Assembly (NCBI GenBank): GCA_030248135.1
Contig: JASANC010003066.1
Span: 206,001 to 270,000 of the forward strand
Origin: Theristus sp. LFF4_11
Lineage: Eukaryota; Nematoda; Chromadorea; Monhysterida; Xyalidae
DNA length: 64,000 nt
Direction of reading: 5' to 3'
In this document: in pieces, positions 20,801 through 32,000 of the stretch
Position numbering within the stretch: the stretch's first letter is position 1
Layout: each line of letters begins with the position of its first letter
Program-made: the position numbers and the translations under genes
Notes under the pieces: generated by a model
What the model saw: the letters and a program-made list of their open reading frames with translations, nothing else
Told to the model about the DNA's origin: nothing
Databases searched by the model: none

Positions 20801-22778
20801 ATTTAGAGTTCAACTGTAGTTGAACAACAAACAAACAAACCGTTTGAAAACGTCCGTTTTCTTACCAGGATCACAATGCGAATGCGGCACGATGACGATC
20901 TTCAGTGGTGCATCCGAACGGAGTGTTCCGTAAAACTCGTCCCTCGGATGGAACAGCGCTTTTGGCAGTGCTGAGTGCGCGTCGTTCTGCTCGCGAAAAA
21001 CGCTTTGTTGTGCTTTTTTTCTGAGTTTAGTATGCCCTATTTGCAAAAGACAAAACTAAAATCCTTTTTTCGACCACAAACGAGCAACAGAACTAACCAT
21101 GTCCCAAGTGACGTTGGTCAAACTTGGTAGGCGGACTACTTCTCGGTCGACATCGAAACGCTGCAATCAAAACCAAATTGTTTGAATTGTCTCAGCACTA
21201 CGCTGTGACGGATGGCGTTGATCATAGCCAAACACAACAAACAAATTACTTTTTTGACGTTTTTTAATCACCCTGTGCATCAAATGCTAAACTTTTGTCT
21301 TCTTTTTCAAAACGCACAAATGCCTCTTCTATCTGAGCGCTGCTGGTAATCAGAGATGAGCGGATTCATCGTATTCAACACTGATTTTTTTACCCAAATC
21401 TTTCTTCCCGTAGTTCTATCCGGGCTCACAATTTTGGCCATTCTCGCTCAGGCTTACTGTGTTAAAGAATCCATAATTGCCATTCACTAACAAACCAATT
21501 AGAACTGGGTGGCGGGCGGGTGCTTAGGGTGACACGTCAACTCCGGCCCACGCATTTCCGGCCCACGCATTAGCGTCCCGACATCTCCGGCCCACCCATT
21601 ACCGGCCCACCCATTACCGTCCCACCTGTTACCGGCCCGACATTTCCGGCCCACTAATTTCCGGCCCACTCATTTCCGGCCCGCCCATTACCGGCCCACC
21701 CCAATAATCAGTTCTTCCTTCGCTGTTTTTCGCCACGGACAACGAAAATGAACTGAAACCGCACTCTAAACAGCGCTGTCTGCTCACCGACATGCTTTCA
21801 AAAAATACTTAAATTTTTTATTTCAGTTTTTGTTTTCGTTTCGCTCCGATTTGTTCATGACATTGGAAAAAAGTTTCAGTTTGAATTTCGTCGATGAATC
21901 AGCTGATGTGTTTTTATTTATTGCTTTGTTCCGCATGCTTGTATGCCAGTATCTGCTCGTCGATCTTTCGCCTGAAAATAAAAATTGTCAAAAAATCTGT
22001 CAATAACAAAGTTGACACAAAATTCTGGGCCAAAATTTATGCAAGTTAAATTTTTTGGGAAGTGCCTTCTTCAACCCGTTTTCAGAAGAAAGTAGTTTTG
22101 ATGAATAAAATTTGCTTTTTTAATTGATTAAAAATATTAATTGAAATAATCCGATTAAAAAAGAAATAAAAAATGCGAACCCCAATTCAAAGTGTTACCG
22201 CCTGCAAAACTGAGTGAGTTTCTTAATGAAATATAGCGGTGGGTGGCGGTTGAAGTCACTGGAAGCGAATTATTGGGCTGGGCCGGTAATGGGTGGGCCG
22301 GAAATGAGTGGGCCGGAAATGGATGGGACGCAGATGAACGGGGCCGGTAATGGGTGGGCCGGAAATGGATGGGCCGGAAATGAGTGGGCCGGAAATGGTG
22401 GGCCGGAAACGCGTGGGCCGGAAATAACGGGACGCAAATGAACGCACGCCGGCAGTAGTGTTGTTGGTAACAAAGCTCCAAAAAACTTACATACAGTCGA
22501 ACAACTAGCTGATTGGTTGATGCATGCATTCTGTACATCAGTTGCTGTGGAGGCGGAGTTTCGATGGCATATAATCATCGTGCATATGCACGTGACCACT
22601 AACCAATCAGCTAGTTGGATATGTAATAGGGTTTAGACTGTGCAAAACTCACCACGACACGATTGAGCACGTTTGTCGCCACGTCATAGAGGACGTCAAC
22701 CACGGCAAACACAGCCAAACATGAGAATGCCGCAAAAATCGTTTTTCGGATGCGCAGCCTCATCCCGTTCGATTTCAT
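9830..22778 (-). CDS. MAN2A: Golgi alpha-mannosidase II (GH38)
   Basis: This enzyme trims two mannoses from GlcNAcMan5GlcNAc2 during N-glycan maturation in the Golgi lumen. Minus-strand exons in order: 22653-22778 ([22 protein letters not shown] signal anchor), 21098-21160 (provisional), about 21030-20866, 20260-20431, 19810-19937, 19523-19702, 19013-19202, 18576-18757, 18028-18206, 17161-17380, 16619-16697, 16179-16267, 15885-16068, 15311-15459, 15102-15201, 14857-14976, 14576-14675, 14341-14474, 10928-11090, 10110-10621, 9830-9982 (TGA). Motifs: PHSHCDPGW (metal site), [12 protein letters not shown] (nucleophile Asp), [52 protein letters not shown] (metal site), [12 protein letters not shown]-terminal [11 protein letters not shown]. 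Cys replaces the usual Asn in the first motif, and the family GGWVMPDEA is [10 protein letters not shown]. Two junctions are unresolved: exons between 22653 and 20866, and phase at 18028/17380. Introns are rich in repeats. Confidence 0.93.
10660..10920. repeat. Degenerate CATAAAACA tandem repeat
   Basis: Within a mannosidase intron the sequence repeats loose variants of CATAAAACAACATA and ACAGAACAAAACAG, with a period near 10-11 bp, from about 10690 to 10915. It stops a few bases before the exon 10928-11090 donor. Confidence 0.55.
11291..14195. repeat. 2.9-kb near-perfect palindrome (foldback element)
   Basis: The arm 11291-12330 matches the reverse complement of 13158-14195 almost base for base. 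Paired coordinates sum to 25486-25488 at both the outer end (CGTTTTTTTGGGGGACC) and the inner end (CCTTGTCGACTACC), so the arms carry nearly no indels. The centre is near 12743. Inside each arm, a monomer of roughly 175 bp is repeated about three times (marked by TAGATACCGTAAC and TATACTTGAACNAATC). A partial third-order copy lies at 12790-13140. Both arms hold the same 110-116 codon open frame (11537-11869 plus, 13617-13967 minus) of unknown meaning. It sits wholly in a mannosidase intron. Confidence 0.9.
17679..17760 (-). repeat. tRNA-like sequence, likely pseudogene or SINE head
   Basis: On the minus strand it reads GGCTGAGTGGCTGAGTGG (A-box-like) and CCCGGGTTCGAATCCG (canonical B box). 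The T-stem pairs imperfectly and the acceptor stem is poor, so I do not call a functional tRNA. It lies in a mannosidase intron beside the (CAAT)n tract. Confidence 0.5.
17792..17925. repeat. (CAAT)n microsatellite
   Basis: About 33 tetranucleotide units, with a few C/G interruptions near 17811-17822 and 17893-17908. The tract lies in a mannosidase intron. A shorter tract is at 16850-16880. Overlapping open frames reading NQSI repeats are products of the microsatellite. Confidence 0.95.
18835..18932. mobile_element. MITE family A copy 3, degenerate
   Basis: The right half is clear: CATCACGTGATCACCAACCA, a degraded CAGTTAAACTGATGG, then GCCTATAATTTAG and AGTTCGACTG. The left terminus is lost or diverged. 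It lies in a mannosidase intron. Confidence 0.7.
19333..19460. repeat. Degenerate ACGTCAC tandem repeat
   Basis: The sequence repeats variants of ACGTCAC and ACATCAC (AACGTCACGTCACATTACATC and similar) with irregular 5-10 bp spacing inside a mannosidase intron. A complementary-sense tract of TGACGTGACGT lies at 59899-60018 in the Rab GAP gene. Confidence 0.7.
20644..20816. mobile_element. MITE family A copy 4, TA target duplication
   Basis: Flanking TA on both sides. Termini are CAGTAGAACTCTAAATTA and AGAGTTCAACTG. The internal inverted pair is ATCAGCTGATTGGTTGGTGA and TCGCCAACCAATCAGTTGAT. It lies in the mannosidase intron directly after the exon that encodes the first metal site. Confidence 0.9.
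21540..22445. repeat. Two inverted arrays of a 15-17 bp GGCCCAC unit
   Basis: Left array 21540-21705: about ten variants of CCGGCCCACCCATTA. Right array 22268-22445: about ten variants of the reverse complement, TAATGGGTGGGCCGG. The inner borders also match (CCGGCCCACCCCAATAAT against ATTATTGGGCTGGGCCGG). They enclose about 550 bp that include a weak candidate exon near 21900-21980. The structure resembles foldback elements whose arms are built of tandem repeats. Confidence 0.9.
22494..22640. mobile_element. MITE family A copy 5 (AACTAGCTGATT subtype)
   Basis: Begins TA then CAGTCGAACAACTAGCTG and ends AGCTAGTTGGATATG...TAGACTG. It ends only six bases from the 5' splice site of mannosidase exon 1 (donor 22647-22652 on the minus strand). 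It shares the AACTAGCTGATTGG variant with copies 6 and 8. Confidence 0.85.
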
Positions 22779-23128
22779 TTATCCGTTGTCGTCGTCGTCG
22801 TTTTCTTCAGTTTCGTTCATTCCTGCCGCCAGTTTCGCCGTTTATTCCATGGTTAATTCGGACAGGTCGGTTGTTGTTGTTGTTTTGAATTTAAAACAAC
22901 AATGTTGTCCATTTCATTCCGTTGTTTTTGTTTCTTGCACCTAAAACAAGAATTTTTGGATCGGGAAACAAAAAACCGAAAATCAAGCAATCAATAAACA
23001 GTTTCGATGGCGTTTTTTGGTTCAATTCATCGATTTAAGGAGCAGCGTGTCCCTGTTTCACGATCGGCTTTGCACGGGCGCTGCATGTCAGCCAAGTACA
23101 TGCAAGGATTTGCCCTGAATCTAAGTTA

Positions 23129-23400
23129 CTGTATGGCCGAATACATAAGGCAGCCCATCAAGGCGGGATCAGTCGCAGACTAGGAGTTGTCTTTTATTCA
23201 AAAATGCCAACATAACTCCTAATCATGTGTTCAAAGGAGAAAGAATGAACAGATTAGCACGAAGAATCCATTAGTCTGAAAAAAACGCCTTAAATTTGGC
23301 ACTCAATTTGGCTTCTGACTAAACGTCTTTTCTCCTTTTTTCAAATTTCGCGCGCTGCTTGCACCCTGAAAAACTGCCATGTTTACTCAGTCATTCCGTA
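23129..23400 (-). mobile_element. MITE family B copy 2
   Basis: Starts CTGTATGGCCGAATACATAA and shares GGCAGCCCATCAAGGCGGGA, ACTAGGAGTTGTCTTT and CTGCCATGTTTA with the copies at 6161, 37164 and 47821. The right terminus is slightly degraded. Confidence 0.85.
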
Positions 23401-23984
23401 CAAAAGTACATATCTGGTGAATAAACACGCGCTTAATCAAGCTTACTGCTCAAAGCTTTTTAAGCTGGGTCTTTTTTTAACAAATAAAACTTTTTTTGCT
23501 CTCACGGTTGGCTGAGCAGCAGCAACTAAAGTGAAGCAGTTTTTTTAATTGGCTTTTGAAAATACATCATATTCAGTTTTGAACTTTTGAACAACAGCAA
23601 TGCGGTGACGATGGTTTTGGTTTCTTATAACTTGACCGTGGCGTGTTTGTTTGTATCAATTCTGCGTATGACATCTCGGAAAGAAGTTTAAAAAAACTAT
23701 CAACAAACATAAACACACTGAAAGAAATTTTGCAGCAAGCCCGAATTAGCTACCCACCCGGTTGGAAACAGCTCAACAAGAGCGCATGAAATATGCTTTG
23801 TTAGCTGGCATGTCGTTGTCGGTAATGAGCTGCACTAAAACAGAGCAAACTTGAATTAAATCATGGTGTATATTTTTTATGCAAGCGCGGAAAATACGGA
23901 TAATATCGCTCCGTCAAAATATGCAAATAGTCTTCAAATAGAAAAGAAAGTGAATTATTCGCGAATAACTCATAAAAAGTCTGA

Positions 23985-24444
23985 TACCGTATTACCCCCA
24001 ATAAACCCCCATGGGGGATTAATACGTCAGCGACTTTTAGGGGTGGGGGTTTATTGGTGGGGGGGGGGGATTATTGGAGGGGGGGGGGTCATTTACAAAT
24101 AAATTCTAGGGGTGGGGGTTTGTTGAAAAATGGCAAAAATACATTGCATGGCAGGCAAGAAAGTCGCAGAAACTTCTACTCTACATAGAAATTTCCTTTT
24201 ATAACAGCCTTTTGTAATGAAATTACTATAAACTCACCCATTTGGGGCCTTTGGTAGCACAATTTCATCATTTTCACTGCAACCAGCCACTGAATTCGCT
24301 GGGTATGTGTTTCAAACAGGTCTCCAATAATCCCCCATGGGGGATTATTTGTGGGGGGGATTATTCGGAAACTGGTCGGGGGGTGGGGGTTTATTGGTGG
24401 GGGGGGATTAATGGTGGGGGGGGTTTAATGGGGGTAATACGGTA
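23985..24444. mobile_element. MITE family D copy 1 (TACCGTATTACCCCC termini)
   Basis: About 460 bp. It begins TACCGTATTACCCCCAATAA with ACCCCCATGGGGG just inside, and ends AATGGGGGTAATACGGTA. Long G runs fill the interior. A shared core (TTTGTAATGAAATTACTATA) recurs at about 45040-45070 and 63970-64000. Confidence 0.85.
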
Positions 24445-26239
24445 TGCTTGACAAATTCATTTTTTCCGAAAATGTTGTTGTTGGAGAAAAAGTTGATTCA
24501 GTTTTTAACATTACATCGCGCCTATTTTCAACAGCGAGGAATGTCATATTCAATTTCCAAATAAATAATATTCTGCAGCTCCCATGGGCTTTGGCATCGT
24601 TTTATGGGTGCAAATTCTTATTTACCAATTTCAACACGAAAAACAGCATGTTCCATATTGTGTCAAGAAGTATCGTTTTTATCTTTACGTTTAAAAAATT
24701 CACACCACAGCACAAACGTGTTCAGTCAGCCAACATTGTTCAACAGCAGTACGATTGTAAAAGTTTACGAAAATGATAAGTTATAATACCGCGTGTGCTC
24801 GCGCAATATGGTTGCAAAAGAAAACGGTATGAGAAAAATGTTGTCTCAGTTTTGTTATAAAGCGATAAAAACTGAAAACATGAGAAAACCTGCAAAAATC
24901 TCTGCATTAAACAAGTAGGAAATTGAGAAATACTTTTTGAGAAAGCATCTGCACACTCCAGCATACCTTTTACGAAAGACTATTTGTTTATTTTTCTATT
25001 TGTTTATTATTTTTTAATCTTGTTTATTACATATCTGTAATTCATCCATTCAACATAAATCAAGTTCAAACGAATGGCAGTTGCATGATCATAAGAGCAA
25101 AAATCGGAATGCAAACTCTAGTTAAACCAATGTCAGAACAAATAACAGAAATTTACATTTTCGAGAGGAAATCGCCACCAACAAGAAACAGAGGGCAAAC
25201 AGAAGTTTCAAGAAAATTGTTTGTTTATTGATCAATTTACACAATCGATAAAGCGTATCTCCTTGATCCTCATTTAGTTTGTCTGGGCACATTACGCATA
25301 TGCATGTGCACAGAGGTGCAAATTAGGTCAGTAATGTCGGCTTTAGTTTTGCTAAACTTTGAGCAAAAAATTGATAAAGACAGATTTTACAAACTGCGCC
25401 TATATAACTCGGATGGATGCAACGCACATGCGCACGCATCATGTTCCAATCGTTTGCTGTTTTATGTTACGTGAACTCATAACCAGCGTTGTTTTTGCCA
25501 TGTGTAGTCATTGTTAGACGGAAACAAAAAGTGTTTTCTGGTTTTTGACGTTGTTATCAGCCAAAACATCAAAAACAGAACACAGAACACAGTTCTGAAC
25601 TTTTCTCCCTTGATTAAAATGATACACTTTATTAAGTTGGTGCCTTTGCACGAACAGACATTGAAAATATGAATCATTTATGAACGGCGCTGACTAGCTT
25701 AGGATTTCTCGGAAATTTCTGTAACGCACACTGATAAAAGGCAAATGACAAATGTTCCTTCATTTCAAAAATCGCCTGAAAATCTTTTTTTAATTATCAG
25801 CACTGAAAATTCCTACAAATCATCACTGAAATTATCAGTGCGTATTATTAAATCAGCCACACAGATCAAATGCAAAACTCAACAAGACAGAACAGACCAT
25901 CTTTAGCAATTAATGTCTGCTAAAATTGAAAACAAACTAACTAACATCACGTTTTAGCAAGTAAAATTCATTCTGAAAGGGTTTTATGAAACGCACGATA
26001 GAAAAAAACACGCAGAAAAAAGCAAACCGGTTTTTTACAATTTTGTCGCACGCCAGCAACTTTCTGAAAGTGATGTGAAATCGTGACGAATGCAATTGTG
26101 TTGTTATGTACATTATACGCTTACCAGGCGAACCCCGCAAGAAACAGTGCTTGCACGTTGTATTAATTGTAACTGGATCCATTTGTTCGGGGTATTTTTT
26201 GGTGGTGGTATATACAGTGTGTTTTTAAACCTGTCAGCT

Positions 26240-26490
26240 TTTAACCTTCCCGATCCCGCTCTTTCTTTTTCTGTATTCTGCGAAAAATCTGACAGATTTA
26301 AAGAAACATACTATACATTTTATGTATCGAAAAGGAATTCAAAATTGGCAAAATGATCCGATTCCTCCAGTTAGGGCCGAGTCACTTTGGCGATTTTGAA
26401 TAAATATAAGGATATAAAGATTGAAACTAGTTTCCTTTGACGCCTGCAAACCATTGAGTCGCAGAACCTAAAAAAATTGATAATAGCAGT
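26240..26490. repeat. Dispersed repeat with TCGCAGAACCTAAAAA end
   Basis: The segment TGTATTCTGCGAAAAA also occurs near 15735, 17110 and 50570. The segment GAATTCAAAATTGGCAAAAT through GAGTCGCAGAACCTAAAAA recurs at 20050-20165. Related ends (GGTTCTGCGACT, GGGACTCAATGCG) lie near 14995, 30050, 39828, 48360 and 61360. This is an old, degraded family of unknown type. Confidence 0.6.
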
Positions 26491-26992
26491 GCTGCAGTTT
26501 TGACGAATGTCCTCCAATTTTTTAACTGGTTGTTATTCCAGATCAAGTCCACCGAACGATAACGCGTTTTGTATCAAAACTTTTTTATTTTTTCAGTTCA
26601 CCATGTCGAAACTCTAAACATCGTTGATTCAAGGAGCGCCGTGTGAATTCCCTGATACTTTTTCAAATGTTGATGAAAAGTACATGTAAACTGTGTTTCA
26701 GCGATGATTTTTTTTGAAGACGAATGGTGGAAGAAAAAAGTGAGTTTGTAAGTTTCACTTCAACCGAAAACTACTTTGTTCAGTGTTCTTTCCTTTGTCA
26801 GTAAAACACGGATGAATGTACAAGATGATTTTCAATCATTTTTTCTCCTCTGCCGTGGAGTTATCATTCGGAAAAAATTTATGGAGTTAAAAAGTTCGTA
26901 AAAAATATTGAATATGTTGCCAAATGTTATGAATAAATTTCGAATAAGTTTTCAAGTTGTCACGCGCTAGCAATTTGGTCCGTCGAGAAAGT

Positions 26993-28571
26993 ATGCTGAA
27001 GATTTCAATTTCAAACTTTCAAAAAATACTGCCACTTATTCTTCGATTGCTTTCCTGTTCGATTATTTTAATATTTTACAATTTGGCGTGGCAAAGTCCC
27101 GTTTGTTTGACAGTTTCTATAAATCGTGAGTTTCATCTTCATAAAACAGTTTGTGTTATCGAATTCATGCAAATCACACATGCCAAAGAAAGTTCCTAAA
27201 GGGGCATTCATGAAGCAGTATTTACGGTAGCCATGTTACCATTGCGTAGCCATGGTTTTACACAGCAACGCGTCACCAAATACTGCTTCATGAATGCCGC
27301 TTAAGTTTTTTGTCATTGTGAAACATATTGCAGAATCAAGCAAGAACACAAACCACAAAAAGAGCTGTACTTTAGAAAGGCTGAATGTTAAAAATTTTGA
27401 GCTTTCGAACTATGAATGTTAAGAATAGTCGAGTTTTTAGACTTTTCAGCAGAACATTAGCTTTTTGAAAAAAAAACTTTTAGTGTTCATAATTTCAGTC
27501 GGTTCAGCCTACATCACACCAAACAGCCGTGTGCCCAGGACGCTGCCGCGTTCACAGATCCGTCTACCGCATCAATCTGACCGTTTCATCTACTCGCCGG
27601 ATCATTTCGACCGAGTGCAAGAATGGGCCTCATCTTCACGATCTCGACATCGACATCAACACCAACATCAGCGAGTATTCAACACCCGCCCGTTTTTCGC
27701 GAACCATTCGAATCCATCGCCGTCCGGCCTTCAAACGACGACAACGGACGCGACTTTGCGAATCCAGAAAAGCGACCGGTTTCTGATGACACCGCGAATT
27801 GAACATCATAACCACCCAAGCCATTCCACTTCATGGTCAGATCACGGCAAAAGCTACGTGTTCAATCCGCTCGGCATTGGCATGACGCCGTTGTATAAAG
27901 GCGGCACCGAGACAACCAATCAGCACAAAGTAGTCGAACAACAGTTCACCAACAACCAGTCAGTGTCAGTGGAAAGGAAAACAGAGTGGTCCGCGCGATC
28001 AGCACCGAGTGCAGGAAGCAAAGAAGGATTAACGAAATTGAATGAAACAACGAGGAAAACGAAAGTGCGTACGACGGATAAGACTGCAATCCTGCTAGAA
28101 AAGAATGCGAAAACCATGAACAGCATCAACAAAACTGCAACAACAACAATTCCCACGTCTACAACGACCGACATTCCCACGCTATCGGAGTTCCCACGCA
28201 CACCAATCGAAAACAGCGAACCAATCACCGACGAACTGCCTCTGACACCGGTTGCCAACTCACAGTTGGTGCTGTCGTTGTCGTCAGCGTCCAAAAAGGA
28301 ATCCTCAAAAGTTACTATCAATAACACAAACTCAATCAACAACAACAAAACAACCACCAAACAATCGCAGCCATCACAAAACAACACCAAGAAACAACAG
28401 AATAATTCTGACACAAATGACAACGAACAAAACAGCAGCGAGACGATAACGATCTCAAAGTCGAAAGTGCAACAAGTCTGTGAGCGCGTTTGTGCGGCGG
28501 CTATCAGGGACTCCGCTGACAACAACAGCCTGCGGCGAAACTTGCTGATGAGATTGTTGCACCTGAATTGA
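26993..28571 (+). CDS. Secreted Ser/Thr/Asn-rich low-complexity protein
   Basis: Two exons join in phase 1: 26993-27125 (ATG, GTGAGT donor) and 27499-28571 (TTTCAG acceptor, TGA stop), giving about 401 residues. The first exon encodes a hydrophobic LPLILRLLSCSIILIFYNLA segment, consistent with a signal peptide or N-terminal anchor. The rest is polar: His-rich around residues 80-85 and 130, then long Thr, Asn and Gln runs with many Lys. Only the C-terminus looks ordered, with VQQVCERVCAAAIRD followed by RRNLLMRLLHLN, which contains a dibasic site. No family is recognised. A secreted matrix-like or peptide-precursor protein is possible. The intron contains a TTAA foldback element. Confidence 0.6.
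27197..27304. mobile_element. TTAA-type foldback MITE (family C) copy 1
   Basis: Inverted ends GGGGCATTCATGAAGCAGTA and TACTGCTTCATGAATGCCGC, with a second internal inverted pair (GTAGCCATG/CATGGTTTTAC). It lies in the intron of the secreted-protein gene. Confidence 0.85.
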
Positions 28572-28701
28572 TGTTTTTTCTGCACAACATTTTCTGAAGG
28601 TCTGGGCTGATGAAGTTTTCCACCGATTTGCTTTGTTTGGCACATCCTCTGTCAGACACTGTCCTCGTACAGGTTCTGCTCATCTGATTTTTTTTAAATC
28701 A

Positions 28702-28707
28702 AATAAA
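28702..28707 (+). terminator. Possible poly(A) signal AATAAA
   Basis: AATAAA lies 130 bp after the stop codon of the secreted-protein gene, a normal distance, and is followed by a T-rich stretch. Confidence 0.5.
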
Positions 28708-29028
28708 TGTCATTGTTGAAGATGTTGCACCTTTTTATTGCACGGAACATGGCGAAGCAGAAGATGTACAACGCAACAGACAATCATATCCACAACGTTC
28801 AGTGTACCACAACATAACACAGAATTTGTCCATGGCCAATACACAAAAAACGCCCGTTATAACCGTTCCAGAAGTTGCAAAACCAATTTACACAAGGTTT
28901 TTGAAAATATAATAACATAAAAATATACCCGCAAAAAAACTTATTCGCATCACTCGTGCTGCATCACCGGCCACCAGCCAATCATCGCGTCCCGATTCAA
29001 ACGCGGCCTGACCCCGCCCCTGCACCCG

Positions 29029-32000
29029 CTACCGCGTCTCCTGGCGCCTCATGCGCTGTCGCCGTCGTCGGCTGTCGTGTTTGCGCAGCCATTTTTTCCG
29101 TCGCACCAGCATCTGCGTCGTCGTCCGTCGGTCGGACGGCGCGAACAGCTTTTTCCGTTGCTGTTTCTCGCTGCGCTGGCGGCGTCTGGCGGCGCACTGG
29201 CAGAACTCGAAATGCGGCGCGAGCGACCACGCGCAGACGGACGGAAACAAGAGGAACTGGCCGTAGAACAGCAGGTGGCCGCCGAGCAGGGCGATAGTGG
29301 TGAACACAGCGGAACGCTCGCGCGCATCCTGACCGATCGGAGCGCTGTGTTGGTGGTGGTGCGTTCTTGTGGCTGGTTGGTGCGTCATTTTGTGGCCGTC
29401 GTCGTCATCATCCGCGAGCAACGTCATGAAACGATACAGCACCAGTGGCATGTTGAGCGTGAGCACGAATCTGCGGACGTGTGAAAAAGCGCGGAACTAC
29501 TTTCGTTGGAATTTCACAAATAATGAAATCTACGGTACAAAAGAAAACTCGGACTAATAGCCGACCAGGCGGGTGATGCAATCTCAAATATAGAAGTCAA
29601 TGATTTTACACGGACATGAAGGAGATATCCCCATGAAGGAATACTTTCACAGAAACCACAACGAAAACTCTACATAAGGAGGAATGACTAAATGGGATCT
29701 AACCAGAAAGAATAAAACTTGTACCATAAAAAACTATACCTGAACAAAAAAAACAAAAATTCCAACAAAAAAATCCATAAATTCCCGATAAAACCACCGC
29801 TCACAGCGTTCGCGCCAGCTGCCGATAGTAGAACTGCGTCGACTTTGCGCGTGACGTCTCGACGGCGGCGTTCGTGGCGAGCCAGGCGTCCAGCACGGAC
29901 TGGTTCGACTGACTGGAGCAGTTGCTGGCGGTGCGCACGGTCAGATTGGGCGAGTGCAGCAGCTGCGAGCCGACCGTGGACAGCCGCTGCTGCTGGTGGG
30001 GGTCGGGCTCGGCGCCGTCCACTGGCAGCTGGCAGCAAGGTTTTGGGATCTGCGACTTCAATGCGTTTGCAGACATATGGAAAGGAGACCACTTTCAATC
30101 CTAACGTGGCAATTTTCAAAAACAGCCTGAGGAACTCGGCCGTATTTAGGGCACTCCGGATTACTTTGTTGAATTCCCGCGCCGTGCATTTTTAAACTGT
30201 TTGTTGTTAAAAATAAAATCAAATAAAATTAAGCACATGAAAGTATGACCCATTTTTTTAATTTTTTAAACGCGTCCCACTGAAATGACGTCATGTGCCG
30301 CCAAACATGCGCTTGTCATTCACAGCAAACCAGACTTTCCGTTCAGCCGTTTTCTTCCCGTAAACAAATGGTGAATGTCGAATCAGTCACACCAAACTGA
30401 CATTTTAGCGCCTGTACTTTGACAAACGGGCTTTTTTAAAGCAAATGACGTCATTTTAGTCTGGACACGTTTGAATAAATCCACAATACATTCAGCAAGG
30501 TTGGTCGCGCGGTCGGCGGCGGCGGCGACGGGTAGTACGGATTGAGGAACTGCGCGGCGGTGACGTTCATGACGGGCGCCGAGTTCGAGCGTTTGCGGTA
30601 CATCTGCGAGCGGTTGCGGCCTCGGAGACGCAGCTGGATGCTGCTCGTGGCGCCCGTTGACGGCGTCGGAGAGCTTTGGCGCAGCGCCGCTTGCACGCTG
30701 CGTGACTGCCGCTGAAACACGTCTATGGTGATCGAGTGAACGGGGGCAAAAGTGATGGACAATGGACAAGAAATGATGCATGGTCAATAATGAGTCAAAA
30801 GTGTCGGAATATGAAAAATTGATAACTTCAGATATAACACGGAAGAGGCCGATTACGAACAAGCGCAAAAACGCGGGGACAGACGATCAAAAACGGCAAA
30901 AACAATGAAATAGGGTAAAAAGGGCCAAAAAGTAAAGAAAATAGGGTAAAAATAAAGCAAAGCTACCTTTTTCTCGCGATTCGTCGCGAGCTGCTTCGCG
31001 AGCACCGCCGTGTCCAAATACAATAGCGCGCAGATTGGAATCGCGAAGCCGAGTGTCACTTCGACCAATTCCGTGATTTTCATGAACGCTCGATAGTGTC
31101 TCGGCGCTGCGACGTTGCTCAGCACCGACGCACAACAGCCACAAAAGTTGTGCTGCACGATCATCGCGTGAAATTCGTGTTTGTCGCCGAACAGAACGAG
31201 CCCGTTTTCAAGCATCCAGAGCACCAACTCGAACACGGCCCACAGCCAAACGGCCGCCGCGAGAATCGGCCAAACTGCAGTGCAGCGTTTGTGCGCTCGA
31301 AAGAAGATCGGCCTGCGGACGGCCAGGAAATGCACGGTCGACGTGAGCAACAGCGAGAATATGCTGCGTTCATGAAGTCTCTTGTATTATTAGCAAAGTT
31401 TAAAAGCATCCAGTTTAGCTTTTTTGTATGACGACTTTACCGTAAGGAGGGTTCATGAAGCAGTATTTAGCAGTGTTTTAACACAGTTACGGTACGCTTC
31501 ACTAAATACTGATCCATGAATGCCGTTTTATTCTCAGCGAATAAATTCCAGATCCAGTCATGAGTATTCTTTTTCGCCTTCCAAATGAATATCAGCCAGC
31601 ACTATGAATTTCTGATTGAGGAGCTGTTGCTTCTAACGACTCCACCAGCTAGATTTGAACCGACCACCTTCAGCTGAGCAGTCCAGGACTCCTACTAACT
31701 GCGCTATCGCGAACGTCAGCGCCGTAAGAGAAATTCAACCAAAATAATGCAATACACACGACACAACCATAAATCTACTTTGCAGTGATCGTTGTTTGCG
31801 CACAGCGAGACACGAAACTGGAGCAAAGTCTGTACAGTACATCGATTAGGGAATAATCGTGCGCTGACAAAAATGGTGTCAGAGTTTCAGCCAGCAGCAA
31901 ATGGACGGTCAGCACAACGAAGAGACTGAAGTTGACCATGCTAACCAGTCGAAGTAGCGTGGCCGCCTGAAAATGTTCGCACACTGGAATATGAAAGTGT

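Larger units (their letters stand above)
22779..26992. other. Spacer with transposon relics, upstream of two divergent genes
   Basis: No gene recognised. It must contain promoters for the mannosidase (minus) and the secreted protein (plus), but I see no distinctive core element. It holds MITE B copy 2 and MITE D copy 1. It also has a dispersed repeat at about 26240-26490, whose CTGTATTCTGCGAAAAA and GAATTCAAAATTGGCAAAAT segments recur elsewhere in the window. Confidence 0.5.

Noticed and set aside
21900..21980. Second mannosidase exon ([15 protein letters not shown])
   Set aside because: A good TTTTCAG acceptor, but the frame ends in a stop after about 18 codons and the phase does not fit exon 1; kept only as a possibility.
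22155..22599. Proline/histidine repeat proteins ([12 protein letters not shown] frames)
   Set aside because: Translations of the 16-bp inverted tandem array and MITE A.
27920..28645. 241-codon minus-strand open frame, hydrophobic
   Set aside because: Shadow of the Thr/Asn-rich plus-strand exon 27499-28571, which has splice and signal-peptide support.
28956..29484. Arg/Ala-rich plus-strand open frames
   Set aside because: Antisense to the last exon of the orphan receptor (29029-29470); composition is typical of shadow frames.
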